Below are positions 43,471-52,040 of a stretch of 64,000 nt of DNA, piece after piece. The position numbers and the translations under genes are program-made. Source of the DNA: Telluribacter roseus (GTDB lineage: Bacteria > Bacteroidota > Bacteroidia > Cytophagales > Spirosomataceae). Under the pieces are notes generated by a model. The model saw nothing but the letters and a program-made list of their open reading frames with translations. It had not been told where the DNA came from and did not search any database. The stretch is from NCBI RefSeq assembly GCF_017355915.2, contig NZ_JAFEUV020000002.1, forward strand, positions 186,001-250,000. Direction: 5' to 3'. Each line of letters starts with the position of its first letter. Within the stretch, counting starts at the first letter, position 1.

Positions 43471-43583
43471 GTGGATCGGGATTAGATATAGGTATGGAGT
43501 AAAGACGCCAGGAAACTATTTACCACCTCACAGGAAGTATACAATATTTAGCAAACGGTAGAGTATGTGCCGATTGTCAAGGA

Positions 43584-44462
43584 TCAAAAACGGTCCAGAA
43601 CGCGCTCCACGGCACTTAAGTAGCTCCTGCCGAACAGGTTGACATGCACCAGCAGGGGGTAAAGATTGTAGATAGGGATACGCTCTTCGAAGCCTTCCTC
43701 CATCGGAAACACATCGTAGTAGGATTCATAAAAAGCAGGATCGAAGCCGCCGAAGAGGAAGGTGAAGGCAATTTCGGCTTCGCGAAGACCGTAATGTGTC
43801 GCCGGATCTACCAGGCATACGTACCCATGCTGATCTACGATGACATTACCCGACCACAGATCGCCATGTACCAGGGCCGGTCGCTCGCGCGGTAGTATGC
43901 CGGGCAGGGCTTCGTACAGCGCCTGAAACTTGTCGTACTGCTTTCGTGAGATCAGGTTGTTGTAGAGGGCCAGTCCGGCCTGCGGCTTGAGTCGTTGTTC
44001 TATGAAGAAGGAGACGCTGTCGCTGTGGGGGGTATTGCTCTGGTGCAGCGAGCCTATGTAGTTGTCGAAGTGCAGCCCGAACTCCCGCTGGGTGTGGGAG
44101 TGCAGCAGCGCCAGCGACTGCCCAAAGCCCTCCCAGTAGTTGTGCTGGATATAACCCGACTGGATAAATTCAAGAATCAGATAGGATTTGTCGCCCCGGT
44201 GTCCGTGCCCAATTACCCGCGGTAGGGTAAGTACATCCGCATTAAGCAGGAGATCAAGCCCCCTGGCTTCGGCCTCAAACATGTCTTCTTTCTCCGCCGT
44301 ATTCCACTTTACAAAGTACGACCCTTCGGAGGTCATGAGTTGCACCGACATATTGATACTACCCCCTGATACCAGGCGCACATCCAGCAGTTCGAGAGCG
44401 CTGCCAAAGGTCTCATAGAGTATACCTTCCAGAAATTGTACTTCTTCGTCACCGGTATGCAT
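43584..44462 (-). CDS. Fructosamine kinase family protein
   Basis: A 292-residue small-molecule kinase of the APH-like fold. VSGGSINMSVQLMTSEGSYFVKWN is the N-terminal nucleotide-binding part, ALVHGDLWSGNVIVDQHGYVCLVDPATHYG carries the catalytic HGDLWSGN motif and metal-binding DPA, and FLFGGFDPAFYESYYDVFP matches the family C-terminal region. Members phosphorylate ketosamines on glycated proteins or free amino acids, allowing deglycation. Its neighbour is fbp, but the 113-bp gap makes an operon uncertain. Confidence 0.92.
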   Translation of the reverse strand: MHTGDEEVQFLEGILYETFGSALELLDVRLVSGGSINMSVQLMTSEGSYFVKWNTAEKEDMFEAEARGLDLLLNADVLTLPRVIGHGHRGDKSYLILEFIQSGYIQHNYWEGFGQSLALLHSHTQREFGLHFDNYIGSLHQSNTPHSDSVSFFIEQRLKPQAGLALYNNLISRKQYDKFQALYEALPGILPRERPALVHGDLWSGNVIVDQHGYVCLVDPATHYGLREAEIAFTFLFGGFDPAFYESYYDVFPMEEGFEERIPIYNLYPLLVHVNLFGRSYLSAVERVLDRF

Positions 44463-44581
44463 GGGTTTATGCCAGTTCAGAAAGTTTGTTTATGATCTAA
44501 GAATCCTATGGAACAGCTATAACTTTGATAAGTGATAAATCTACAAGATTAACTTTAATTTCCAATAGCCTACTACTACTA

Positions 44582-45019
44582 TTACTGAAAGTGGTAGGGA
44601 AGTGTATATTTGACCCGAACCGGCTTACCACTTTGATAACCGGGCGTCCATTTTGGCATGTTGCCAAACAAGTTATTTATCTCTATGGCTACCTCCTCCT
44701 TTGCTTTCAGTTTCAGAGTTTCATCAGTAACTTTTTTATGAAAACCTATCTTTTCAAAATTCAGGGAGTCAACAGTTGTACTGCCATCATGATCTATAAT
44801 GATCGTTACGAGTACGGCTCCCTGAATATGAGCCTTTATGGCTGAGGCAGGATATTTGAGGTTCCTACTTATATATTTATAGAATGCTTTTGTTCCGCCT
44901 GGGAATTCAGGTAAGCGCTCATGAAGAGCTGAATCAGGTTCTGATTTCTGAGCCTGAACAGAAGTAGAAAAGCTCATTACGCTAATGAGTGTACAGATGA
45001 GTAGTAGTAACTTTTTCAA
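44582..45019 (-). CDS. Periplasmic protein with TonB C-terminal domain
   Basis: About 145 residues from a TTG start at 45019, which yields the signal peptide LKKLLLLICTLISVMSFSTSVQA. An ATG at 45100 exists but falls inside the perfect hairpin that ends valS, so it is unlikely to be used. Residues about 60-145 look like a TonB C-terminal domain (LKYPASAIKAHIQGAVLVTIIIDHDG...PVRVKYTLPYHF). There is no proline-rich spacer or membrane anchor, so it is not a full energy transducer; stand-alone TonB-C proteins are common in Bacteroidota and of unclear role. Confidence 0.7.
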   Translation of the reverse strand: MKKLLLLICTLISVMSFSTSVQAQKSEPDSALHERLPEFPGGTKAFYKYISRNLKYPASAIKAHIQGAVLVTIIIDHDGSTTVDSLNFEKIGFHKKVTDETLKLKAKEEVAIEINNLFGNMPKWTPGYQSGKPVRVKYTLPYHFQ

Positions 45020-45068
45020 AGAGGTAGAGAGTATATAATCGCTAGATTGTAGTCCTGAAATTATACTA

Positions 45069-45107
45069 AAAAGCGTTGGTAGCACGAATTCGGCTACCAA
45101 CGCTTTT
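45069..45107 (-). terminator. Terminator of valS
   Basis: A perfect 15-bp stem (AAAAGCGTTGGTAGC / GCTACCAACGCTTTT) with a 9-nt loop begins 23 bp after the valS stop and continues on the minus strand into TTTTTAG. It covers the first ATG of the longer reading of the TonB-C gene. Confidence 0.9.
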
Positions 45108-45129
45108 AAAGAGTTATAATAAATATCGC

Positions 45130-47754
45130 CTACCCCAGCCTCACCAGTGCTTCCTTGATGGTAGCGATCTTGGCTTCGGCGTCGGCTTGTTTCTGACGTT
45201 CTTTCTCTACGACGTCACCTTTGGCATTTTGTACGAAGCGCTCATTTGACAGCTTCTTTACTACGGAGGCCAGGAAGCCTTCGGTATATTCCAGCTCCTT
45301 GATCAGGTTTTCGCGCTCAGCCTCTACGTCTATTTCACCGGCCAGGTTGATGAAGAACTCATCCGAACGTACCAGGAACGACATCCCTTCGGCCTGTTCG
45401 CTGACGTAGTCAATGGCGGCTACGTTGGCCAGCTTGCGCAGCAGTCCTTCTAGTGATTGGTACAGCTCCGGCGTTTCGGTCTTGATGGCCAGCGGCAGCT
45501 CTACTTTGGGGCTGATGCCTTTATTATTACGCAGGTTCCGGATGGCCGAAACTACTTCGGACAATATTTCAAACTGGCTGAGTAGCGCAGTGTCAATAGA
45601 ACCCGGCTGCGGAAACTCCGCTACGCAGATGGACTCATTCTCGCCGCGCTCGCGGATGTTCTGCCAGATTTCCTCCGTAATGAACGGCATGAACGGATGC
45701 GTCAGGCGCATCAGGCGATCAAAGAAGTCGAGCGTAGCCTCATACGTAGCCGGATCAATGGGTTGCTCATAATCGGGCTTGATCATCTCGAGGTACTGCG
45801 AGCAGAAATCATCCCAGATCAGCTTGTACACGGCGTTGAGCGCGTCCGACATCCGGAACTTCGTAAACAGGTCATGTACTTCGGCGAGGGTCTGGTTCAG
45901 CTTGGACTCAAACCACTGCGTAGCCAGCTGTGAAGCCGGGTTCTGCGCCTCTTCGGATACTGTCCATCCTTTTACCAGACGGAAAGCGTTCCATACCTTG
46001 TTACAGAAGTTACGGCCCTGCTCCACCAGTTTCTCATCGTACAGCAGATCGTTACCGGCCGGTGAACTGAACAGCATACCCGTCCGGACGCCGTCGGCAC
46101 CGTACTGGGTTATCAGGTCCAGCGGATCAGGCGAGTTGCCCAGCGACTTGGACATCTTGCGGCCCTGCTTGTCGCGTACGATACCCGTCAGGTACACATT
46201 CTTGAACGGATAGGTATTGCGGTACTCGTAGCCGGCGATGATCATACGCGCTACCCAGAAGAACAGGATCTCGGGCGCCGTCACCAGGTCGTTGGTGGGG
46301 TAGTAGTAGTTGACCTCTTCGTTGTCGGGGTTATTGATCCCGTCAAATACTGAGATAGGCCACAGCCACGACGAGAACCAGGTATCCAGTACGTCGGGGT
46401 CCTGCTCGAGGTCGGCTTCCGTGAGAGCAAATAGCAGCAGCTCGTGCTGTGCCTTACGCAGAGCTTCGCGCTTGCTGCGCGCCACTATCACGGTACCGTC
46501 TTTGAGGTAGTAAGCGGGTATGCGGTGGCCCCACCACAACTGGCGGCTGATGTTCCAGTCGCGGACGTTTTCCATCCAGTGGCGGTAGGTATTCTTGAAC
46601 TTCGGCGGCAGGAGCTGTATCGTGTCGTTCATGACGTTCTCGAAAGCCGGCTGCGACACCCGCTTCATCTTCAGGAACCACTGCTCCGACAGGCGAGGCT
46701 CAATCACGGCGTTGGTACGCTCCGAGTGGCCTACGTTCGACTTATATTCTTCTACCTTCTCTATGTTTCCGGCTTCTTCCAGCAGTTTAAGGATCTTCTT
46801 GCGGGCTACAAAGCGGTCTTCCCCTACCAGTATCTGCGCTTTTTCGTTCAGGGTACCATCTTCATTGAGCAGGTCTATGATGGGCAGGTTGTGCTTCTTA
46901 CCCAGTTCATAGTCGTTCTGGTCGTGGGCGGGCGTCACTTTCAGACAGCCGGTACCAAACTCTACCTCTACGTACTCGTCGGCAATGATAGGAATAGCCC
47001 GGTTGATCAGCGGGATAAGCGCCTTCTTTCCCACCAGATGCTGGTAGCGCTCGTCGGTGGGATTGACGCAGATCGCTACGTCGGCCATAATGGTCTCGGG
47101 ACGAACCGTAGCGATGGTTACGTACTGGCCTTCCTCGCCCTCAATGGCGTAGCGGATGTACACCAGCTTCTGCATCACCTCTTTGGCAATCACCTCCTCG
47201 TCCGACACGGTAGTCTTGGCTTGTGGATCCCAGTTGACCATGCGGTGGCCGCGGTAGATATCGCCCTTGTTATAGAGGTCAATGAAAACGTCAATAACGG
47301 CATCGTACAGGCTGGGCTCCATGGTGAAGCGGGTACGATCCCAATCACAGGAAGCGCCGAGCTTGCGCAACTGCTTCAGGATAATACCGCCATACTTGTG
47401 GGTCCACTCCCAGCAGTACTCCAGAAACTCCTCCCGGCTCAGGTCATTCTTATTGATTCCTTTTTCGCGCAGCATAGCTACCACCTTGGCCTCCGTTGCA
47501 ATGGAAGCGTGGTCAGTACCAGGTACCCAGCAAGCCTCCTTGCCCTCCATCCGGGCCTTACGAGTCAGGATATCCTGAATGGTATTGTTGAGCATGTGTC
47601 CCATGTGGAGTACTCCCGTTACGTTCGGCGGCGGGATCACAATGGTGTAAGGCTCCTTGTCGGGATTGGGCTTGGAGTTGAAGTACCGGTTTTCGATCCA
47701 GTAGCTGTACCACTTATCTTCTATCTCCTGGGGAGAGTACGTTTTGGAAATCAT
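45130..47754 (-). CDS. valS: Valyl-tRNA synthetase
   Basis: An 874-residue class I tRNA synthetase. PPPNVTGVLHMGHMLNNTIQD holds the HIGH-type signature, WVPGTDHASIATE is characteristic of ValRS, and GRKMSKSLGNSPDPLDLI is the KMSKS loop. The editing domain lies in the middle, and the C terminus ends in a coiled coil (about 810-870) as in other bacterial ValRS. Length is normal. The leader contains an exact TATCTTTG element at 47839-47846 and two GC-rich hairpins before the start codon. Confidence 0.97.
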   Translation of the reverse strand: MISKTYSPQEIEDKWYSYWIENRYFNSKPNPDKEPYTIVIPPPNVTGVLHMGHMLNNTIQDILTRKARMEGKEACWVPGTDHASIATEAKVVAMLREKGINKNDLSREEFLEYCWEWTHKYGGIILKQLRKLGASCDWDRTRFTMEPSLYDAVIDVFIDLYNKGDIYRGHRMVNWDPQAKTTVSDEEVIAKEVMQKLVYIRYAIEGEEGQYVTIATVRPETIMADVAICVNPTDERYQHLVGKKALIPLINRAIPIIADEYVEVEFGTGCLKVTPAHDQNDYELGKKHNLPIIDLLNEDGTLNEKAQILVGEDRFVARKKILKLLEEAGNIEKVEEYKSNVGHSERTNAVIEPRLSEQWFLKMKRVSQPAFENVMNDTIQLLPPKFKNTYRHWMENVRDWNISRQLWWGHRIPAYYLKDGTVIVARSKREALRKAQHELLLFALTEADLEQDPDVLDTWFSSWLWPISVFDGINNPDNEEVNYYYPTNDLVTAPEILFFWVARMIIAGYEYRNTYPFKNVYLTGIVRDKQGRKMSKSLGNSPDPLDLITQYGADGVRTGMLFSSPAGNDLLYDEKLVEQGRNFCNKVWNAFRLVKGWTVSEEAQNPASQLATQWFESKLNQTLAEVHDLFTKFRMSDALNAVYKLIWDDFCSQYLEMIKPDYEQPIDPATYEATLDFFDRLMRLTHPFMPFITEEIWQNIRERGENESICVAEFPQPGSIDTALLSQFEILSEVVSAIRNLRNNKGISPKVELPLAIKTETPELYQSLEGLLRKLANVAAIDYVSEQAEGMSFLVRSDEFFINLAGEIDVEAERENLIKELEYTEGFLASVVKKLSNERFVQNAKGDVVEKERQKQADAEAKIATIKEALVRLG

Positions 47755-47838
47755 ATCTGTTTGCTATATCCTGAAACTACCTATACAGAGCCCTCCGCAG
47801 AGCGGCCCTCGCCGGGCGAACCGGCTTGTTTTAAGGCG

Positions 47839-47846
47839 CAAAGATA
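47839..47846 (-). promoter_or_regulatory. Possible -7 element of valS
   Basis: TATCTTTG on the minus strand matches TAnnTTTG exactly; no TTG is at the standard distance. It implies a leader of about 80 nt holding two GC-rich hairpins (GCCGG/CCGGC and CCGC/GCGG). Confidence 0.4.
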
Positions 47847-47970
47847 GAGAAAAGAGAGATGTAGTGGGGAAGTTTGTGGGGGAAGTTGGGGAGTGTGGTG
47901 ACACAGCTTTCTGAAATTTTATGCTTCGGGGAAACAGTAGGGGCATCACGTCAATGGTGCAATGAAACAG

Positions 47971-49599
47971 CTAAAGAATTCTATGTGATAGCTGACCTGC
48001 CTTGGCAATGGCAATCTTCTTTGTCCGAACGGCCAGGATGATATAGACAGCAGCCAATAAAGCCAGATAGCCAAACCAGTCGCCGAAGGTCGTATAAAGA
48101 GTAGTTGTTCTCCGATGAAGAGGTACGATACCGAACAAGGCAGTTTGTCGGCCATGGGAAGAATTGGCTTCGTATAAAACCCTGCCGGTGGCATCGCTGA
48201 TGGTCAGTCGCCCTGCCAGGGCAGTTCTAACTATAGGTACGCCAATTTCTACACCCCGCAACAGGGCCATTCGGGAGTGGAGCCAATCGTCAACAATAAA
48301 ATCAAGGGCCGGCACAAAAAGCACATCAGCCTCCTGCCTACCATAGGTGCGGATGTAGGTCGGAAAATCAAGGTCTTTACAGATGGCTATACCTCCCTTT
48401 TTCAAAAAAAGCTGAAAAATACCGATTTCTTTACCGGTCGTAAATGCCCGCTCATGGCCTCGGACCAAATGATTTTTTACATAATCGGTAGCTATATTAC
48501 CTTCCGGGTCAAATATCAGCGCTTTATTATAGGCATCGGCAGAGCCAAAATAGGCTACCCCAGCGATGAGATAAATTTTGTATTTCTGCGCGACGGTGCG
48601 CAATCGAGCTAGAACCGGCTCATAACTTTCCTGTCCAGTCTGAAACGCTCCTTCGGGAAGAACCACCACCTGGGTACCTTGCAGAGCCAGCGCAGAAATT
48701 GCCTTGCTGTAACGATCGACATGGGACTCAGCCTGCTCTACCGTTGCCTGCTGAGAACGGCGGTGAAGCTTTTTGTCCAGCACCACCAATCCAACCTTAA
48801 TCTGACGCCCCGGAACCTGTTCAGCGATCTGGAAAAGGCCAAAGGCAACCGTAACGCCAACCAGCATAAGAGAGGTACCTAAAAGAAACGGAATACTATG
48901 TTTGGCGCGCTCACGTAAACACCAGCTTACGGCAATGGTCGAAGGTATCAAACTCACCAGAAAAGTAATGCCGGTAATTCCCGTTACGGAGGCCATTTGA
49001 ATCAGCGGAAGCACGTTTGCCTGCGTGTAAGCAATACTCGTTGCCGAACCATCGGGCGAAAAATTGATTAACAAGCATTCAAATGCTGTCTGCAGGACCG
49101 GGTAAGTCAAAACCGCCAGGATGACATGCAGCTTTCTGGCCGCTCTCCATGAATAGACAACAATTTGGGCGAATACATAGGACAGCGCCAGGGTAAATAC
49201 AATAGCAAGGGGTAACGAGGTGGCCGCCTTCAGGTACCAAAACCAGCTTAAACGCCCAAGCAGGGAGGCCATAAATGCCATGCGGAAAGTAGTTTTCTCT
49301 GACTCAGTCCAGGATTTAATGAGAACTGGAATGGGCGCAATCCAAACCAAATACCAGAAATCGCCGGATAGGCCGTTCCCCAGAAAGAAACATAGACCCG
49401 AAAAGAGCGCGGCCAAAACAATCCCGACTCTATCATCAGGACCTTTTAAGTTTTCCTTTGGCGTCAATACACCTTTTTCAGGTACCATGAATGAATGATT
49501 AGATTGTCTTTTCCCCTGCCTGCTCACAGCCTTGCCGGAGTAGCTTACCAATAAGTTGTTTTTAATTCTCGTAGTCAGTGTGGAAAGGAAATTGCTCAT
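47971..49599 (-). CDS. Lnt-like membrane carbon-nitrogen hydrolase with chimeric 5' end
   Basis: Up to 542 residues. Residues about 58-270 hold six or more membrane helices; the rest is a nitrilase-like domain with the triad E316 (VVVLPEGAF), K375 (DYVKNHLV) and C407 (GGIAICKDLDF). This is the layout of apolipoprotein N-acyltransferase (Lnt), but K and C are only 32 residues apart, against about 52 in E. coli Lnt, so it is a diverged member and lipoprotein acylation is not certain. The first 29 or so codons come from a duplicated copy of the yhcG 5' end (MSNFLST resembles MSNSLST of yhcG), so the gene probably gained its start by rearrangement; an internal ATG at 49488 (MVPEKGVLTP) may be the native start. 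Confidence 0.8.
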   Translation of the reverse strand: MSNFLSTLTTRIKNNLLVSYSGKAVSRQGKRQSNHSFMVPEKGVLTPKENLKGPDDRVGIVLAALFSGLCFFLGNGLSGDFWYLVWIAPIPVLIKSWTESEKTTFRMAFMASLLGRLSWFWYLKAATSLPLAIVFTLALSYVFAQIVVYSWRAARKLHVILAVLTYPVLQTAFECLLINFSPDGSATSIAYTQANVLPLIQMASVTGITGITFLVSLIPSTIAVSWCLRERAKHSIPFLLGTSLMLVGVTVAFGLFQIAEQVPGRQIKVGLVVLDKKLHRRSQQATVEQAESHVDRYSKAISALALQGTQVVVLPEGAFQTGQESYEPVLARLRTVAQKYKIYLIAGVAYFGSADAYNKALIFDPEGNIATDYVKNHLVRGHERAFTTGKEIGIFQLFLKKGGIAICKDLDFPTYIRTYGRQEADVLFVPALDFIVDDWLHSRMALLRGVEIGVPIVRTALAGRLTISDATGRVLYEANSSHGRQTALFGIVPLHRRTTTLYTTFGDWFGYLALLAAVYIILAVRTKKIAIAKAGQLSHRIL

Positions 49600-49850
49600 G
49601 GAGCTGAGGTAGAATTAGCTTGAACAAGGATAAAAAGTTAGAAAGAAAAACTTACCGCTCCGTTCGGCTCTCCAAGCTACCAAACTTCCCCTTGCCCCAC
49701 AACCCCCAAAGCTGTAACTTTCGGACGTAAGCACTTGAATTCCCTTCATCTATGAAAAAGATACTCCTCTGGACGGGTGGCCTGGTGGCTATTCTGGCAG
49801 TAGGTTATGCTGCCGGTCCTGATGCGTCCGACGCTACCCTTAACCCTACT
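49514..49850. repeat. Direct repeat, left copy (yhcG 5' end, divergent promoter, hydrolase 5' end)
   Basis: This stretch is a diverged copy of 50792-51132. It contains the first part of yhcG (minus), the intergenic region with the TTG-N20-TAACTTTC promoter (49692-49722) and about 33 codons of the alpha/beta hydrolase (plus). Identity is highest around the promoter and hydrolase start and lower at the yhcG side, where small insertions and deletions have accumulated. Its right end abuts the stop codon of the yhcG pseudogene. Confidence 0.85.
49752..49850 (+). pseudogene. Truncated 5' copy of the alpha/beta hydrolase gene
   Basis: Begins ATGAAAAAGATACTCCTCTG and encodes MKKILLWTGGLVAILAVGYA, nearly identical to the start of the hydrolase at 51036. 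Similarity ends after about 33 codons, where the sequence runs into the 3' end of yhcG in the opposite direction. The frame stays open to 49961 by chance. It retains a promoter copy, so it may still be transcribed, antisense to the yhcG remnant. Confidence 0.85.
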
Positions 49851-49857
49851 TTGCTAC

Positions 49858-50878
49858 TTACTCATCATCCTGAATACTCAACAGTTTTTCTAATTCCCCG
49901 GCCAGCCTCTGCTTATCTGGTAGATATAGCTGGTACTTGCTCACAAATAATTGATTACTGATGTTTTCGGTGGCGTACTCTACCAAAATCTGATCTTTAT
50001 AAGCTCCTAATACAATACCAATGGGTTCGTTATCGCCTTCGGTATTTTCTTCTTTACGAAAGTAGTTGAGATAAAGGTTCATTTGACCAATGTCATTGTG
50101 CTCAATTTCGCCCCGCTTCAGGTCAATGAGAACAAAGCACTTCAGGATGCGGTGGTAAAACACCAAGTCTACGAAGAAATGTCGACTACCGATTTGGATT
50201 TTGTACTGTCTGCCAATGAAGGCAAAGCCCTTACCTAGTTCAAGTAGGAAAGCCTGCAGGTTTTGGATGAGCTTATCTTCCAATTCTCCTTCTAGGTACC
50301 TGATAGTCCTGCGGTATATCCAGAAACTCGAGTATGTAAGGGTCTTTGATAATATCGGTGGCTTTCTGAATGTCTATGCCTCGCTGCGAAAGATTCAGTA
50401 CTCCCTGTTTGTCTTTACTTAAAGCTATGCGGTGAAATAGCATACTTTTCATCTGCCGTTTTAGTTCTCTTACGCTCTAGTTTTCCTTTTCGCACTGCCT
50501 GGCGTAGAAGCTTATTTCTAAGGGATTGTCGGCTTTTAAAATTTCATAGTAATGGCCCCAGCTTAATTTGTGGGACAGTGTCCCACTATTTTGAAAAGCT
50601 AAGTACAGCTTACGCATATAGAAGAGGTTAGACCTTCCAAAGCCTTTACCGTAGGTGAGAGTCAAGTCTTTGGAGAGGTTGTTGAGCAAATCTGTCCCAT
50701 ACCCGGCTTTCTCACGTCCTTCCTGCTCAAACTCCACGATATGACGGCCTATGTGCCAGTAGGTTTGAACAAGTATAGTATTAACCGCCCGCCCTGCCTG
50801 CTCACGCCCCTGCCGGAGTAGTTCGCCAATAAGTTGTTTTAGATTTTCGTAATCTGATGTGGAAAGGGAATTACTCAT
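49858..50878 (-). pseudogene. DUF1016/YhcG-family PDDEXK nuclease, broken by a stop and a frameshift
   Basis: Read as one gene it would give about 340 residues, the normal length. The N-terminal domain (SDYENLKQLIGELLRQGREQAGRAVN, YGTDLLNNLSKDLTLTYGKGFG) ends at FYARQCEKEN-TAG (50477-50479) where family members have Trp; after that codon SVRELKRQMKSMLFHRIALS continues in frame. A second lesion, one extra base near 50294, shifts the frame at QVP/EGELEDKLIQNLQ. The nuclease half follows (LELGKGFAFIGRQYKI, FFVDLVFYHRILKCFVLIDLKRGEI, GIVLGAYKDQILVEYA). Such proteins are seen beside restriction-modification and defence loci; none is present here. Only two lesions suggest recent decay, unless they are sequencing errors. 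Confidence 0.9.
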
Positions 50879-50924
50879 AAAGCTGAGGTAGAGTTTGCTC
50901 GAATAAGAATTAGAGAGTATAGTA

Positions 50925-50932
50925 CAAAGCTA
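50925..50932 (-). promoter_or_regulatory. Possible -7 element of yhcG
   Basis: TAGCTTTG on the minus strand matches TAnnTTTG exactly, 46 bp before the yhcG start. The left repeat copy has the altered TATCCTTG at 49625-49632 before the chimeric hydrolase gene. Confidence 0.4.
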
Positions 50933-50975
50933 AAAAGTTACAAAGAAAAACCTACCGCTCCGTTCATTGCTCCCC

Positions 50976-51006
50976 TTGCCCCACAACCCCCAAAGCTGTA
51001 ACTTTC
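50976..51006 (+). promoter_or_regulatory. Promoter of the alpha/beta hydrolase-cupin operon
   Basis: TTG, 20 bp, TAACTTTC, one base from TAnnTTTG, 29 bp before the ATG. The same element with identical spacing is preserved in the duplicated copy at 49692-49722, which supports its function. Confidence 0.6.
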
Positions 51007-51035
51007 GGATGTAAGCACTTGAATTCCCTTCATCT

Positions 51036-52040
51036 ATGAAAAAGATATTCCTCTGGACGGGTGGCCTGGTGGCTATCCTGGCGGTGGGCTACGCGGCTGG
51101 CCCCGACCTACCCGACGCTACCCTTCACCCCACCCTACCGGCAGTTACGCAGGACCTGCCCCGGCTGGAAGCCGAGATAGCCAGGGCCGAAGCGGCCATC
51201 CCTGACCTCAAAGCCGATAACGAAGCCCGTATTATCTGGGCCGACAGTACCAAAAAAGAAAAGACGCCGTATAGCCTAGTGTACATACATGGCTTCGGGG
51301 CCAGTTGGGCCGAGGGCGACCCGGTGCATAAGGAGCTTTCCAAACGCTACGGTGCCAACCTGTACCTGGCCCGTCTGCACGGAGCCGGTAGTAGTGATCC
51401 AGATGCCTTCAATGACCTGACGCCCGAGAACTTCGTAGCCGGAGCCAGGCACGCTCTGGCCGTAGGCAAGGCACTGGGCGATAGCGTCATCGTAATAGGT
51501 ACTTCGGCGGGTGGCCTGCTGACGGTGTACCTGGCGGCCAACCACCCGGAGCTGAAAGGGGTGGTACTCTACTCACCCTGCATGGCGGTGTATAATAAGG
51601 CTCTGGCCCTGACAACCCGACCCTGGGGCCGACAGATCATGCACAATGTGCTGGGCGAACGGCGCGAGAACTCCTACGAGCCCGACCGGGCAGCTTACTG
51701 GCTCACCAGCTACCATACCAATGGGTTGCTTACCCTGCAGCAGGTGATAGAGGCAGTAGCGCGGCCGGAGGTGTATGCTCAGGTGAAGGTACCTACCCTG
51801 CTGGCCTACTACTACAAAAACGACGATGAGCAAGACAAGGTAGTATCGGTGGCGGCTATGCGCGAGATGTTTCCGTTGCTGGGGACGCCCGATCACCTGA
51901 AGGTGGAGAAGGCGCTACCTACAACCAGTAATCATGTCATTGCCTCGCACTTTACGTCCAAAGACCTGGACGCCGTGCGGCAGGTAACACAGCAGTTTTT
52001 TGAAGAGGTACTACACCTGAAACCTGTCGTCAAACCATGA
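51036..52040 (+). CDS. Alpha/beta hydrolase with N-terminal membrane anchor
   Basis: A 334-residue protein. MKKIFLWTGGLVAILAVGYAAG is a signal anchor or signal peptide. The hydrolase core has YIHGFGASWAEGDP (oxyanion region), nucleophile elbow IVIGTSAGGLLTVYLA, a likely acid in LAYYYKNDDEQDKVV and the catalytic histidine in TTSNHVIASH near the C terminus. The substrate is unknown; lipase or carboxylesterase activity is plausible. Its stop overlaps the cupin start by four bases (ATGA), so the two are co-translated. A second, truncated 5' copy lies at 49752. Confidence 0.88.
   Translation: MKKIFLWTGGLVAILAVGYAAGPDLPDATLHPTLPAVTQDLPRLEAEIARAEAAIPDLKADNEARIIWADSTKKEKTPYSLVYIHGFGASWAEGDPVHKELSKRYGANLYLARLHGAGSSDPDAFNDLTPENFVAGARHALAVGKALGDSVIVIGTSAGGLLTVYLAANHPELKGVVLYSPCMAVYNKALALTTRPWGRQIMHNVLGERRENSYEPDRAAYWLTSYHTNGLLTLQQVIEAVARPEVYAQVKVPTLLAYYYKNDDEQDKVVSVAAMREMFPLLGTPDHLKVEKALPTTSNHVIASHFTSKDLDAVRQVTQQFFEEVLHLKPVVKP

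Larger units (their letters stand above)
50792..51132. repeat. Direct repeat, right copy
   Basis: The second copy of the duplicated segment, containing the 5' end of yhcG, both divergent promoters and the 5' end of the intact hydrolase gene. See 49514-49850 for the diverged left copy. Confidence 0.85.

Noticed and set aside
44525-44845. 106-codon plus-strand frame preceded by TAACTTTG
   Set aside because: Antisense to the TonB-C domain gene; the -7-like element lacks a TTG at the right distance and the product has no motif.
46444-47847. 467-codon open frame on the plus strand
   Set aside because: It lies wholly antisense to valS, extends across its start and shows no family motif; it is the mirror of biased codon use in valS.
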